A stretch of DNA of 64,000 nucleotides from the NCBI RefSeq assembly GCF_000026145.1, contig NC_009445.1, forward strand, positions 7,005,001 to 7,069,000. Reading direction: 5' to 3'. The notes beneath the pieces were generated by a model. That model ran no database searches. It was not told where the DNA came from and saw only the letters and a list, made by a program, of their open reading frames with translations. This document shows positions 1 through 11,154 of this stretch, in pieces (the first letter of the stretch is position 1; every line of letters begins with the position of its first letter). The position numbers and the translations under genes are program-made. Origin of the DNA: Bradyrhizobium sp. ORS 278 (lineage in GTDB: Bacteria; Pseudomonadota; Alphaproteobacteria; Rhizobiales; Xanthobacteraceae).

Positions 1-239
1 AGCTCGTCGTTGCGCGACCGCTCCCAGCGCAGGCCGTTGCCCAGCGCGTCAGCGTCGACCTCGACCAAAAACAGCGCGCTCTGGCCAAAGAAGTGCTTGC
101 GCGCCGTTTCAGGCACCTGCGAGGCAGTGGAGAAGTGAATGAAGCCGTCGCGCAGATCGTCCGCGCTGCCGCGATAGACGCCCTGCCGCTCCGCCTCGCG
201 CCAGGCCGAAGCTGAGCAGATTTTGTAGATTTTGGGCAC
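1..239 (-). CDS. DUF952 family protein (N-terminal part, cut by window edge)
   Basis: The minus strand reads MPKIYKICSASAWREAER and continues open to the window edge. It contains the DUF952 hallmark DGFIHFSTASQ at about residues 31-41, followed by a stretch resembling LVEVDADALG. Homologues are about 110-120 residues, so about 80 are visible. The start is taken as GTG at 239, preceded by AGGA about 9 bases upstream; no in-frame ATG fits the homology. The family has no firmly assigned biochemical role, so none is claimed. The last third lies outside the window. Confidence 0.8.
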   Translation of the reverse strand, partial: MPKIYKICSASAWREAERQGVYRGSADDLRDGFIHFSTASQVPETARKHFFGQSALFLVEVDADALGNGLRWERSRNDE

Positions 240-518
240 CGTCGCGGTCCTGGTTCGAGCTTGAGTCTGCTGACATTTTGGGGATGCCAAAGACCGTATC
301 GGCAGGATCAGGCGAACTCAAGCCTCGTGTGCCCTGACGCGCCCCACACGGACGTGCAGCAGTTGCATCCGGGCCACCACGGTTGTCCCTCGATGCATCG
401 GGTTCCTCAGCAAGGATTAACCAAAACAGGGTTCCCTGGTTCCCGCGATTCGCTCGCGCCGCCGGGCGCTGACGCGCCGCCCGATTGCATGCATCACGCC
501 TGAGATTTGGAGATTGCC

Positions 519-1280
519 ATGGACCGCCGCCACGTCTTGAAGGCCCTCGCGGGCCTCGCCCTCTGTCCTGTCTGTGCCACGCCGGGCTTCGCCGCCGAAG
601 GCGCGCCGCATTGGAGCTATGAGGGCGCGACCGGGCCGGCCAAGTGGGGCGACCTCGACGCCGCCAACAAGGTGTGCAGCGTCGGCAACCAGCAATCGCC
701 GATCGACATCGAGAACGCCATGAAGACCCGGCTGCCGGACTTCAAGCTGTCCTGGGCCAAGACCGCCGACACCATCGTCAACAACGGCCACACCATCCAG
801 CTCAACTTCGCCGACGGCAGCGGCACGCTCAAGCTCGGCGAGACCAACTACAAGCTGCTGCAGGTGCACTTCCACCGGCCGAGCGAGCACCAGATCGGCG
901 GCAAGAATTTTCCGATGGAGGCGCATTTCGTGCACCGCGCCGCCTCCGGTAGCCTCGCCGTGCTCGGCGTGCTCATGACCACCGGCCGGCCCAATGCCAC
1001 GTTCTCGCAGATCGTGGCGACGATGCCGGACAAGGAAGGCCCGGCGGTGAAGGCCGATCCGCGCATCAATCCCAACATGATGCTGCCCGGCCGCCGCTCC
1101 TATTATCGCTATGCCGGCTCGCTGACGACGCCGCCCTGCTCCGAGGTCGTCGAGTGGCTGCTGCTGAGCGACCCGATCCAGGTGGCGGAAGCCGACGTCG
1201 CAAAATTCGCCAAGCTCTACCCGATGAACGCACGCCCCGTGCAGAAGCTCGATCGCCGCTTCGTACTGCAGGGGATGTAG
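519..1280 (+). CDS. Alpha-class carbonic anhydrase, exported
   Basis: Reversible hydration of CO2 in the periplasm. The 253-residue product starts with a Tat-like signal (MDRRHVLKALAGLALC, cleavage near ATPGFA). It then shows the alpha carbonic anhydrase core: QSPIDI, NNGHTIQLNF, the zinc-ligand strand VHFHRPSEH with its third histidine in MEAHFVH, and the substrate-pocket motif SLTTPPCSE. ATG at 519 is chosen because GGAG lies 6-9 bases upstream; a TTG at 507 would add four residues in front of the signal. The gene stands alone and is followed by a palindromic repeat. The fold and zinc ligands make the class assignment firm; the physiological role is not visible here. Confidence 0.95.
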   Translation: MDRRHVLKALAGLALCPVCATPGFAAEGAPHWSYEGATGPAKWGDLDAANKVCSVGNQQSPIDIENAMKTRLPDFKLSWAKTADTIVNNGHTIQLNFADGSGTLKLGETNYKLLQVHFHRPSEHQIGGKNFPMEAHFVHRAASGSLAVLGVLMTTGRPNATFSQIVATMPDKEGPAVKADPRINPNMMLPGRRSYYRYAGSLTTPPCSEVVEWLLLSDPIQVAEADVAKFAKLYPMNARPVQKLDRRFVLQGM

Positions 1281-1321
1281 TCGACCGCCCGCATGGGGCA
1301 AACGCGCCGCCAAACACTCCG

Positions 1322-1446
1322 CCGTCGTCCCGGCCTCCGAGCCGGGACAAATACCGCGGGATGCTGATTGGTTTGCGAGGTGGCGGAGATCCTCCGCCAA
1401 ACTCGATCCGGTGGTCATGGGTCCCGGCTCGGAGGCCGGGACGACA
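1322..1446. repeat. Palindromic dispersed repeat, family A (copy 1)
   Basis: The outer arms are GTCGTCCCGGCCTCCGAGC and its inverted complement ending GCCGGGACGAC, about 125 bp apart end to end. Each arm is itself a small hairpin. It fills the convergent gap between the carbonic anhydrase gene and lysK. Related copies lie at 8069-8187, 28562-28721 and 41356-41481. Confidence 0.85.
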
Positions 1447-1473
1447 CCGTTTGTGTAATGACCAGCGTGGGCC

Positions 1474-4193
<2,720 letters not shown>

Positions 4194-4296
4194 CAGCGGT
4201 CCCGAGGGTCAGCGCGCCTTATAGACCATCCCGGCGCAAATTCGAGGCTGGAATGGGCACAGCGGCCCACTGCCTCGGGCTTCAGCGTTAATGCGC

Positions 4297-4890
4297 TTAG
4301 AGGTATTTCTTCAGGTCCGCCGCGGCTTCCTCGGGCGTCCGCTTCAAATTGAACGGCGCGACGAAGCGGCCGTTGCGGTCCATCAGATAGACCAGCGCGG
4401 TGTGGTCCATGGTGTAATCGCCGTCCTTGAGCGGAACCTTCTTGGCGTAGACCCGGTACTCGGTGAGCACCTTGGCCAGCACCTCGGGATCGCCGGTCAG
4501 GCCCTTGAGACGCGGATCGAAGCTGGAGAGATAGTCCTTCATCGTCGCCGGATTGTCGCGCTCGGGATCGACCGAGATGAAATAGGCATTGACGCCGTCG
4601 CCGTCCTTGCCCATCGCGCGCAGCACCTCGGAGATCTCGAACAGCGAGGTCGGGCAGACGTCCGGGCAATGGGTGAAGCCGAAGAAGATCAGGGTCGGCC
4701 GGCCCTCGAGGCTCTTCTCGGTGACGACGGCGCCGGTCTGGTCGGTGAGCTGGAACGGGCCGCCGATCGCGGCCGGCGCGGCGATGTTGCGGCCGCCGCC
4801 CATGACCAGGAACATCAGCGAGAGGCCGACCACGAGGCTGGCCGCGAAGGCTCCGACGATCACCAGCGGACGGGTGGCATTGGACGGCAT
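4297..4890 (-). CDS. SCO1/SenC family copper chaperone
   Basis: A membrane-anchored thioredoxin-fold protein that delivers copper to the CuA centre of cytochrome c oxidase. The 197 residues start with one transmembrane anchor (about 9-31). The copper site is CPDVC at about residues 76-80 plus the distal histidine in DYTMDHTAL. FFGFTHCPDVCP and SVDPERD are typical SCO signatures. It lies 19 bases downstream of a small membrane-protein gene on the same strand, so the two are probably co-transcribed. Family assignment is firm; cytochrome oxidase genes are not in the window. Confidence 0.94.
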   Translation of the reverse strand: MPSNATRPLVIVGAFAASLVVGLSLMFLVMGGGRNIAAPAAIGGPFQLTDQTGAVVTEKSLEGRPTLIFFGFTHCPDVCPTSLFEISEVLRAMGKDGDGVNAYFISVDPERDNPATMKDYLSSFDPRLKGLTGDPEVLAKVLTEYRVYAKKVPLKDGDYTMDHTALVYLMDRNGRFVAPFNLKRTPEEAAADLKKYL

Positions 4891-4909
4891 GCCGTATTCC
4901 TTCTCTCTC

Positions 4910-5095
4910 TCAGAAGCAGGCGCTGAAACCGGCGGCGATCATCTCGAAGAACACCGCGGTCCCATACGTCGCCCACAGCATTGCGGCGCCGGCGACGAGC
5001 ACGACACCGATGGTCCCCGCCACCATCGCCAGCACAGAAGCGACGGAACGGTCGGGAGCCGATGGTATCTCTTGCGGCGCTGAAAGCGGCTGCAT
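4910..5095 (-). CDS. Small single-span membrane protein
   Basis: A 61-residue protein starting MQPLSAPQEIPSAP, with one long hydrophobic helix at about residues 19-45 and a short cytoplasmic or periplasmic tail ending SACF. The frame is open further upstream (to 5218), but that extension is Arg/Pro-rich and lacks protein character, so ATG at 5095 is preferred. It sits immediately upstream of the SCO1 gene, on the same strand and 19 bases away, which suggests a link to copper delivery or respiratory oxidase assembly. That link is inference from position only. Confidence 0.6.
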   Translation of the reverse strand: MQPLSAPQEIPSAPDRSVASVLAMVAGTIGVVLVAGAAMLWATYGTAVFFEMIAAGFSACF

Positions 5096-5263
5096 GATGG
5101 CGTGCTCATCCGGCGGAGTGAATGGCCGGAAATGGCACAAGCCACGGCCCGCCTTCCGAGCTCTGAGATAGGCCGCGCCGGCGGGCGAGGCAAGCGCCGA
5201 GGCGCCTGTCGAGGTCACAGGGTGGGGAGCGCACTCAAACGGGGGCCTGGAGCGGCCGCCAGG

Positions 5264-5788
5264 TCAATGCGAGGCGGAGGCCTTGGCGGCGGCCGGGGAG
5301 ATCTCCGGAGCGTTCGGGGCCACCTGCGGCGCCGACGGCGAGGAAGCCTGGGCGTCCATGTAGCAGGGCTTGTACATCGCCTGCAGCTCCCTGCCCTTCA
5401 GGAAGATCATCCGCGGGGTCAGGCCGCCACGCTGCGAGATCCAGCGCCGGATCGGCGACGGATACATCGAGTACAGCATCTGCGTCGCCTCGGGATTGGT
5501 GACGGCCCGGCCGTTGGCGCCAAAGTCCCAGGCGGCATGGAAGCCGAGATTGGCATGCGAGGTGACGCAGATCTTGTCGTGCGGAATGGCGCCGAGCACG
5601 ATGGTGCAGGCGGAGGCGCACAGGCCGTCGATGATCACATACTCGCCGGAGGAGCGCAGGCCCTGGTATTTGTCGACATAGGTGCCGATCCGGCCGCCGC
5701 GATCGTCGGCGATGCGGACCACGGCATGGCTCGCACCGACGCCGGACAGCAAGAGAACAACCGCGAGCAACCCCGTCCAGAATTTCAT
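5264..5788 (-). CDS. Conserved exported protein with a GLCASACT motif
   Basis: 174 residues with a Sec signal peptide (MKFWTGLLAVVLLLSGVGAS, cleavage near SHA). The mature part reads like a small periplasmic protein of the COG3904 type: YQGLRSSGEYVIIDGLCASACTIVLG, where the small-residue and Cys-rich turn resembles a ClpP/crotonase-like oxyanion turn. The C-terminus is Ala/Pro/Ser-rich and probably disordered. ATG at 5788 gives the signal peptide at the N-terminus; the longer open frame to 5905 does not. No enzymatic activity is claimed. Confidence 0.75.
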   Translation of the reverse strand: MKFWTGLLAVVLLLSGVGASHAVVRIADDRGGRIGTYVDKYQGLRSSGEYVIIDGLCASACTIVLGAIPHDKICVTSHANLGFHAAWDFGANGRAVTNPEATQMLYSMYPSPIRRWISQRGGLTPRMIFLKGRELQAMYKPCYMDAQASSPSAPQVAPNAPEISPAAAKASASH

Positions 5789-6329
5789 GTCGAGCCCCAG
5801 TTCAACCCGGCGAAGCCGATCTGACCGACTTTGAGACAAGTCCCTTGCGCCGCGTCGTGTGTGATGCGCGTCGTGTGGTGCTTGGAACTGCGAAGGACCT
5901 TGCAATCACGAGCCCTCCCCAGAACCGGAACGCGAAAGCCAAATCCAAATCGCCCACGCAGCGTGTTGCGAGATCGTGTTTTTGTCCAGGACGGCGCAGC
6001 AGCACGAGCCAAATTCAGGGGAAGTGTTGCAGGGCCGCTGCACCGCCGGTTGCCACCGGGAAAATATCGCCTCACTCTGGTTCCGAGAATGGCAGTCGCG
6101 CCACGAGCGCGGCGACAGGCCGGCATGATTCGCCCACGAGCGCGGCTTTCGGATCACGGCGGCGCAGCAAAGCCCGTGGAATCACGGGACCCGTCGGCAA
6201 CAGGGGGCGGCCGGTCCTGCCGGCACCGGGCTCGGCGCCGCCGATGCGCGCGCGACGCACCGGGTCGATCGGCAGCGAGCCCGCACCGCCGTCGCGGGCC
6301 GATGGTCTTACACGCCGTCGGACGGCGAA
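5789..6329. other. Gene-free stretch between two minus-strand genes
   Basis: About 540 bases with no reading frame that looks like a protein. All open frames here are Arg/Ala/Gly-rich GC-skew frames without a start context. No repeat family, tRNA or strong terminator was recognised. It must hold the promoter of the exported-protein gene that starts at 5788. Confidence 0.6.
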
Positions 6330-6689
6330 CTAATCGTTGGGAAGACGCACCGTCGCGCCGAAGGTGACGAGCGGCGCATCGGCCGCGACGAGTTGGATCT
6401 GCCGCGACGGCACTTCCTGATAGCTGCCGTCTTCAGTCTTTCTTAACTCATATTGCCAGACCGTTAACGGCTCGCCGCGGGACAGCGCGTTGCGGATCCG
6501 GCTCGCGCCACGTCCGGGCAGCTTGAGCAGATCGTCACGCATCATGCCGATCATCATCGGGCTGTCGCCGCGATGCAGCTCGAAGAACACCATGCGATTG
6601 GGCTTGGCCTGCGGCTTGAACACCGTATCCGCCGTGAACAGGACCAGACAGATCGCCACCGCGATCAACTTCCAGGTATCGGACAACAT
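6330..6689 (-). CDS. Hypothetical small membrane-anchored protein
   Basis: 119 residues from ATG at 6689, beginning MLSDTWKLIAVAICLVLFTADTVF. This is one N-terminal hydrophobic segment that could be a signal anchor. The rest is soluble with mixed composition (FFELHRGDSPMMIGMMRDDLLKLPG) and looks like real protein. A TTG three codons upstream is possible, but the GGGGGA purine run is better spaced for the ATG. No family was recognised. It is transcribed away from the acyl-CoA synthetase remnant. Confidence 0.55.
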   Translation of the reverse strand: MLSDTWKLIAVAICLVLFTADTVFKPQAKPNRMVFFELHRGDSPMMIGMMRDDLLKLPGRGASRIRNALSRGEPLTVWQYELRKTEDGSYQEVPSRQIQLVAADAPLVTFGATVRLPND

Positions 6690-6768
6690 GCGACGCAAAT
6701 CCCCCGCATCGTCTCTGCGCGCAGCGGCGTAGGCCTTGCGCGCGGAGACGGCAACTTACAGTTTGGTC

Positions 6769-7371
6769 ATGCCAAATGAGATGACCTCGGACGTAATCGA
6801 TTCGACGCGCGAGCGGCGCAATCATCGCCTCCATTGGCACAAGCCCGAGGAGACCGCGCGCGTGAAGGAGGTCGACGGCTGGCTGCACACCGGCGATCAG
6901 GCCCGCATCGACCACGGGCGCATCACCATCACCGGCCGGATCAAGGACATCCTGGTCACCTCGACCGGCGAGAAGATTGCACCCGCCGATCTCGAAACGG
7001 CGATCCTGACCGACCCTTTGTTCGAGCAGGCCATCGTGATCGGCGAGAACCGGCCGTTCCTCGCCGCGATCGTCGTGCTCAATCCCAAGGGCTGGGCCGA
7101 GCAGCAGGCGCGCCTCGCCGCCCACGGCCAGCGCGGCAGCGAGGCCGAAGCCGCCTCCCTGCTCCGCCACATCGCCCGCGCCGTGAAGGCCTATCCGTCC
7201 TACGCCACGCCGAAGGCGGTGCATTGGACCCTGGAGCCGTGGACCATCCAGGCCGGCCTGATCACGCCCACCCTGAAGAACAAGCGCCCGGCGATCGAAC
7301 GGACCTTCGCGAAGGAGATCGAAGCGATCTACGCGAAGCGCCCGGCGGCCTCACCACACGCGACGCCGTAG
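6769..7371 (+). pseudogene. Truncated long-chain acyl-CoA synthetase (C-terminal remnant)
   Basis: The 200-codon frame matches only the C-terminal third of an AMP-forming acyl-CoA synthetase. It has GWLHTGDQARID (hinge region), ITGRIKDILVTSTGEK (the GRxKD region), DPLFEQAIVIGENRPFL, and the tail ITPTLKNKR with the catalytic-lysine context. Homology begins near base 6835. The first about 22 residues do not resemble the family, and the large N-terminal adenylation domain (P-loop and AMP motif) is absent upstream in every frame. Full enzymes are about 600 residues. The stop codon lies at the edge of the palindromic repeat at 7367, and the missing 5' part suggests a deletion. A translated stand-alone domain cannot be excluded but is unlikely to be active. 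Confidence 0.8.
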
Positions 7372-7483
7372 GGTGGGCAAAGAGGCGCACGTGGCAACGC
7401 CGCGGGCGCATCGTGCCCCCCGTTTTCCCGGTCGCAACGGTGGGCACGCGCCGCCTTGCGGCGTCGCTTTGCCCACCCTACGG
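7367..7483. repeat. Palindromic dispersed repeat, family F
   Basis: The arms are CGTAGGGTGGGCAAAG (7367-7382) and CTTTGCCCACCCTACGG (7467-7483), perfectly complementary over 16 bases. An inner inverted pair lies around GCGCATCGTGCCC. The stop codon of the acyl-CoA synthetase remnant lies inside the left arm. Confidence 0.85.
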
Positions 7484-7576
7484 CAACGCACCTCCAAAGA
7501 TCGACGACTTCCGTGAAAAATAAATATCTTTCATTTTTTCGGAAATCATGATTATCTCCAACTCATCCCGGCCCGC

Positions 7577-7945
7577 GAGAGGGGCGCTTCGCGATCGTCA
7601 CGAGACGTGGGGCCGGAGATGCGGTGGCCGTGAGCGTGCTGCAGCGGGCGTGATGCCCGACGACGAACAGTGCCTTGCGGACGTGAAGACGCGTGGTCCT
7701 GGCGCCCCGAAGCTGGCGCCAAGTCCTCGGGTGATGATCCCGAGGGCGACGGTGGCTAAACAGCCGGACACCGGGGAGAGCGCGCCATAAGCGTGAAAAC
7801 CATCGCGCGGGGAATGCCGGGTGTCCTCGGCTGAACCTGTGGTGACTGCCGCCTGCTTTTTTTGCTGCAGGCGGGCCATGGGTGCGGCCAGCGCCCGGCA
7901 TTCTCCGCGCCCTCTCCTCGTTCGAGGGCGGAACGACCGGCAAGC
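7577..7945 (+). ncRNA. Large structured repeat element, copy 1 (candidate RNA)
   Basis: About 370 bases without protein-like frames but with nested hairpins. Hairpin A is 7700-7706 with 7715-7721 (8-base loop CCGAAGCT). Hairpin B is 7725-7731 with 7739-7745. A 17-bp helix D pairs 7805-7821 with 7894-7910 (one G-U). Hairpin C is 7849-7856 with 7867-7874, looped by a T run. Hairpin E pairs 7910-7914 with 7924-7928. The same architecture is found, diverged but compensated, on the minus strand at 28825-29204. Orientation is assigned from that comparison and from the poly-T loop. Transcription is inferred, not seen. Confidence 0.6.
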
Positions 7946-8068
7946 CTCGGACGCATCGGCGCCGCGAGAGGGCGATGACACGTGTCCCGACGATCACTCC
8001 TCCTGGATCGCCCCTCCCCTGCCGTTTCTGTCCTCGCGGACGTTCGGGAGCGCTTCCCCCACATTCCG

Positions 8069-8187
8069 CTGTCGTCCCTGCGAACGCAGGGACCCATACC
8101 GCGGAATCTCGCGGGTGAACCGGCACTCCCAGTCATCGTCCCAAAGGGGCCGGTGGTTATGGGTCCCTGCGTTCGCAGGGACGACAG
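8069..8187. repeat. Palindromic dispersed repeat, family A (copy 2)
   Basis: The arms are CTGTCGTCCCTGCGAACGCA and the inverted TGCGTTCGCAGGGACGACAG, about 119 bp overall, with inner GGGACCCATA and TTATGGGTCCC. It lies upstream of the LacI regulator gene, between the structured element and the operator at 8327. Confidence 0.88.
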
Positions 8188-8326
8188 CGGGGCTAGACGA
8201 GGGACCGGGCCCTCACCATCGTCCTGTCGAGCGCCCGCATGGGCGGCTGCCCGTGCCGCGATTGCCCTTTTCCGCATGCGATCGTCCCAACCGCCAGGCA
8301 GCCCTTGGACCGCCGTCGGACCCGAT

Positions 8327-8340
8327 TGTTATCGATATCG
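8327..8340. promoter_or_regulatory. LacI-family operator, site 1 (autoregulatory)
   Basis: TGTTATCGATATCG matches the perfect palindrome TGTTATCGATAACA seen at 9522 and 16920 at 12 of 14 positions. It lies 95 bases upstream of the LacI-family gene, consistent with autoregulation. The weaker right half-site suggests lower affinity. Confidence 0.65.
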
Positions 8341-8434
8341 TAAGCGATGTATCCTCTCCCGGCCCGCCGAAGCCCTGCGCGATCGAGATCCATTCGGCGT
8401 GGGCGGCGCGCACGCGACGAGAAGACCGAATGAG

Positions 8435-9484
8435 ATGAAGCCCACACGCCCGACCACCCGACCGATCCCGAAGCGGGCCGCAACCATGGCGGAGGTGGCG
8501 GCGCGGGCGGGCGTGTCGGCGATGACGGTGTCGCGCGCGCTCAAAAGCGATGGCGCCGTCTCCGAGGAGACGCGGCGCAGGATCCTCGCCGCTGTCGACG
8601 AGCTCGGCTACGTGCTCGACCTCTCCGCCGGCGCGCTGTCGTCGAAACGCACCGGCTTTGTCGCCGTGCTGGTGCCCTCGATCAACAATTCCAACTTCTC
8701 CGACACCGCCCGCGGCATCACCGAGGTCATCGAGGGCCAGGGCCTGCAGATGCTGCTCGGCTACACCGACTACGACATGGAGAAGGAGGAGCAACTGGTC
8801 CAGGCGATGCTGACGCGCCGCCCCGACGGCATCATCGTCACCGACGGGCGGCACACGCCGAAGGCGCGGCGCATGCTGCAATCCGCCGGAATTCCCGTCG
8901 TCGAAACCTGGGATTTGCCAGCGGATCCAATCGATCATGTGGTCGGCTTCTCCAATGCCGAGGCGTCGCGCGCACTCGTCCACCGGCTCTATCAGAAGGG
9001 CTATCGCAACATCGGCTTCATCGGCGGCGCCAGCCGGCGCGACACCCGCGGCGCCGACCGCAGGCTCGGCTACACCCGCGCGGTCGAGGAGCTCGGGCTC
9101 CCGGTCGGCCGCACCATCTCGTTCGGCAACCCGCCGATCTCGATGGAGCAAGGCGGCCAGGCCATCGTGCATCTGGTGCAGCAATGGCCCGATGTCGACG
9201 CCGCCGTCTGCGTCTCCGACCTCTCCGCCTTCGGCGCGATCATGGAGTGCCATCGCCGCGGCTGGACGGTGCCCGGCCGGATCGCGATCGCCGGCTTCGG
9301 CGATTTCGAGGTGTCGCGCTGCGCCTGGCCGCGCATCACCACCGTCACTGTGGATTGCCGCAACATCGGCCGCGAGGCCGGCCGCGTGCTTCTGAATGCG
9401 CTCGACGACGTCCAGCACGACCGCACGCCGGCGCCCTCGACCCTGATCGTGCCGTTCGAGGTCATCGAGCGCGAAAGCACCTGA
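8435..9484 (+). CDS. LacI-family transcriptional regulator (GntR/PurR type)
   Basis: 349 residues. The N-terminal HTH is ATMAEVAARAGVSAMTVSRA (about residues 13-32), with the LacI hinge region running through the recognition of SAGALSS. A periplasmic-binding-protein-like effector domain follows (FVAVLVPSINNSNFSDTARG, then RPDGIIVTDG). ATG at 8435 places the HTH at the usual distance from the N-terminus. The long frame upstream only crosses the repeat at 8069-8187. The regulator sits at the head of a sugar importer and catabolic gene set, and three matching operators flank that set. It is therefore very likely their repressor, with a sugar or sugar acid as inducer. Confidence 0.9.
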   Translation: MKPTRPTTRPIPKRAATMAEVAARAGVSAMTVSRALKSDGAVSEETRRRILAAVDELGYVLDLSAGALSSKRTGFVAVLVPSINNSNFSDTARGITEVIEGQGLQMLLGYTDYDMEKEEQLVQAMLTRRPDGIIVTDGRHTPKARRMLQSAGIPVVETWDLPADPIDHVVGFSNAEASRALVHRLYQKGYRNIGFIGGASRRDTRGADRRLGYTRAVEELGLPVGRTISFGNPPISMEQGGQAIVHLVQQWPDVDAAVCVSDLSAFGAIMECHRRGWTVPGRIAIAGFGDFEVSRCAWPRITTVTVDCRNIGREAGRVLLNALDDVQHDRTPAPSTLIVPFEVIEREST

Positions 9485-9494
9485 TCCGCATGGC

Positions 9495-9522
9495 TTGACA
9501 GGGTCTTGGGGACCGCTACGAT
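9495..9522 (+). promoter_or_regulatory. Sigma-70-type promoter of the ABC importer operon
   Basis: TTGACA at 9495-9500 and TACGAT at 9517-9522 with 16 bp between. The -10 box abuts the operator at 9522-9535, an arrangement that lets a bound LacI-type protein block open-complex formation. Confidence 0.7.
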
Positions 9523-9535
9523 GTTATCGATAACA
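9522..9535. promoter_or_regulatory. LacI-family operator, site 2
   Basis: A perfect 14-bp palindrome, TGTTATCGATAACA, starting at the last base of the -10 element and 73 bases before the ABC ATPase start codon. The identical sequence recurs at 16920-16933. Confidence 0.85.
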
Positions 9536-9607
9536 AAAATCGATCAGGGCTGGGCGGCGGTCGGGGTGTCCTCGCCGTCAGCGCAAGCCGGCCCGGGAGG
9601 ATGAGCG

Positions 9608-11110
9608 ATGGCGTCGGCAGCGCTGCGCTTCGAGGGAATCGTCAAGTCGTTCGGCGGCACGCGCGCGCTCAAGGGCGTGAGCTTCGACGTCGGCCGCGGC
9701 GAGATCGTCGCGCTGCTCGGCGAGAACGGCGCCGGCAAATCCACCCTCATCAAGGTGCTCGGCGGCATCCACCGCCCGGACGCCGGCGCGGTGACGATCG
9801 CCGGCCAGCCCTATCAGCACGCCCCCGGCGGCCGCAGCGGCGACCATCAACCGGTGGCCTTCATCCATCAGGATCTCGGCCTGATCGAATGGATGAGCGT
9901 CGCCGAGAATGTCGGCCTCGCCCAGGGCTTTCCGCGCAAATCGCTGTTCGGCCTGATCGACTGGCGCGCCGCGGAAGCGCGCGCGACGAAGGCGCTGGCG
10001 CTGGTCGGCTGCGACATCGATCCGAGCACGCGGGTGTCGAGCCTGTCGCGCACCGAGAAATCGCTGGTCGCGATCGCCCGCGCCCTGGTCGTCAATTGCG
10101 ATTTCCTGGTGCTCGACGAGCCCACCGCCAGCCTGCCCGCCGACGAGGTCGAGCGGCTGTTCACCGCACTCAGGCGGCTGCGCGCGCAGGGCGTCGGCAT
10201 GATCTATGTCTCGCACCGGCTCGACGAGATCTTCCGCATCGCCGACCGCGTCGTGGTCTTACGCGACGGCGAGCTGGTCGGCGAAACCGCGATTGCCGCG
10301 ACGTCGCCGGAGGAGCTGGTGCGGCTGATCGTCGGCCGGCCCCTGGTCGACATGTTCGAGAAGGCCGCCGCGCACACCGGCAAGACCCGCGTCACGGTGC
10401 GCAACCTGATCACGCCCAAGGCCGGCCCGGTGAATTTCGAGGTGCGCGAGGGCGAGCTGCTCGGCCTCGTCGGCCTGCGCGGCGCCGGCCAGGAGGACGT
10501 CGGACGCGCGTTGTTCGGCGCAGTGGCGCATCGCGGCGAGATCCACATCGATGGCGCTGCGCCCGATCTGTCGAGCCCGGTCACGGCGATGTCCAGCGGC
10601 ATCGGCCTGGTCGCGCGCGACCGCACCGAGGAGTCGATCGCCGCCTCGCTGTCGATCCGCGAGAACGCCTTCCTCAATCCCGGGGCGTCAGGGCGCGGCC
10701 TGTTCGACGTGCTGACGCCAGGGCGTGAAGCGGAGGAGGCCGTGAAGCTCGGCGCCCAGGTTGGCCTGCGGCCGAACGATCCGCATCTCGCCATCGAGGG
10801 CCTGTCCGGCGGCAACCAGCAGAAGGTCGTGGTCGGACGCTGGCTCGCAACCGGGCGCCGGCTGCTGGTCGCCGAAGATCCGACCGCCGGCGTCGATGTC
10901 GGCGCCAAGGCGGAGATCTACCGGCTGATCGCGCGCGCCATCACCGCGGGCCTCGCCGTGGTCGTGGTCTCCACCGATTTCGAGGAGGTCGCGCATATCT
11001 GCCACCGCGCGCTGGTGTTCAACCGTGGCCGGATCATCGCCGAGATCGCAGGCGACGCGCTGACGACGGAAGCGCTGATCACTGCCGCCTCGGCCTCCGA
11101 GGCCGCGTAA
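9608..11110 (+). CDS. Sugar ABC transporter ATP-binding protein (RbsA/MglA type)
   Basis: 500 residues with two fused nucleotide-binding domains, as in ribose/galactose-type importers. The first Walker A is GENGAGKST (about 38-46) and its Walker B is LVLDEPTASLP. The second domain has the degenerate loop GLRGAGQEDVG typical of the family, plus a full signature LSGGNQQKVVVGRW and a second Walker-B region LLVAEDPTAGVDVG. It energises import of a sugar with the permease (11155) and binding protein (12309) downstream. Expression is probably controlled by the operator at 9522. Confidence 0.95.
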   Translation: MASAALRFEGIVKSFGGTRALKGVSFDVGRGEIVALLGENGAGKSTLIKVLGGIHRPDAGAVTIAGQPYQHAPGGRSGDHQPVAFIHQDLGLIEWMSVAENVGLAQGFPRKSLFGLIDWRAAEARATKALALVGCDIDPSTRVSSLSRTEKSLVAIARALVVNCDFLVLDEPTASLPADEVERLFTALRRLRAQGVGMIYVSHRLDEIFRIADRVVVLRDGELVGETAIAATSPEELVRLIVGRPLVDMFEKAAAHTGKTRVTVRNLITPKAGPVNFEVREGELLGLVGLRGAGQEDVGRALFGAVAHRGEIHIDGAAPDLSSPVTAMSSGIGLVARDRTEESIAASLSIRENAFLNPGASGRGLFDVLTPGREAEEAVKLGAQVGLRPNDPHLAIEGLSGGNQQKVVVGRWLATGRRLLVAEDPTAGVDVGAKAEIYRLIARAITAGLAVVVVSTDFEEVAHICHRALVFNRGRIIAEIAGDALTTEALITAASASEAA

Positions 11111-11154
11111 ACAAAGTCGGAGCGGGCCGCTCAGAGCTCGCCGGGAGGAACGGG

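Noticed and set aside
7982..8434. Long N-terminal extension of the LacI regulator
   Set aside because: It crosses the family-A repeat and would place the HTH far from the N-terminus, unlike any LacI protein.
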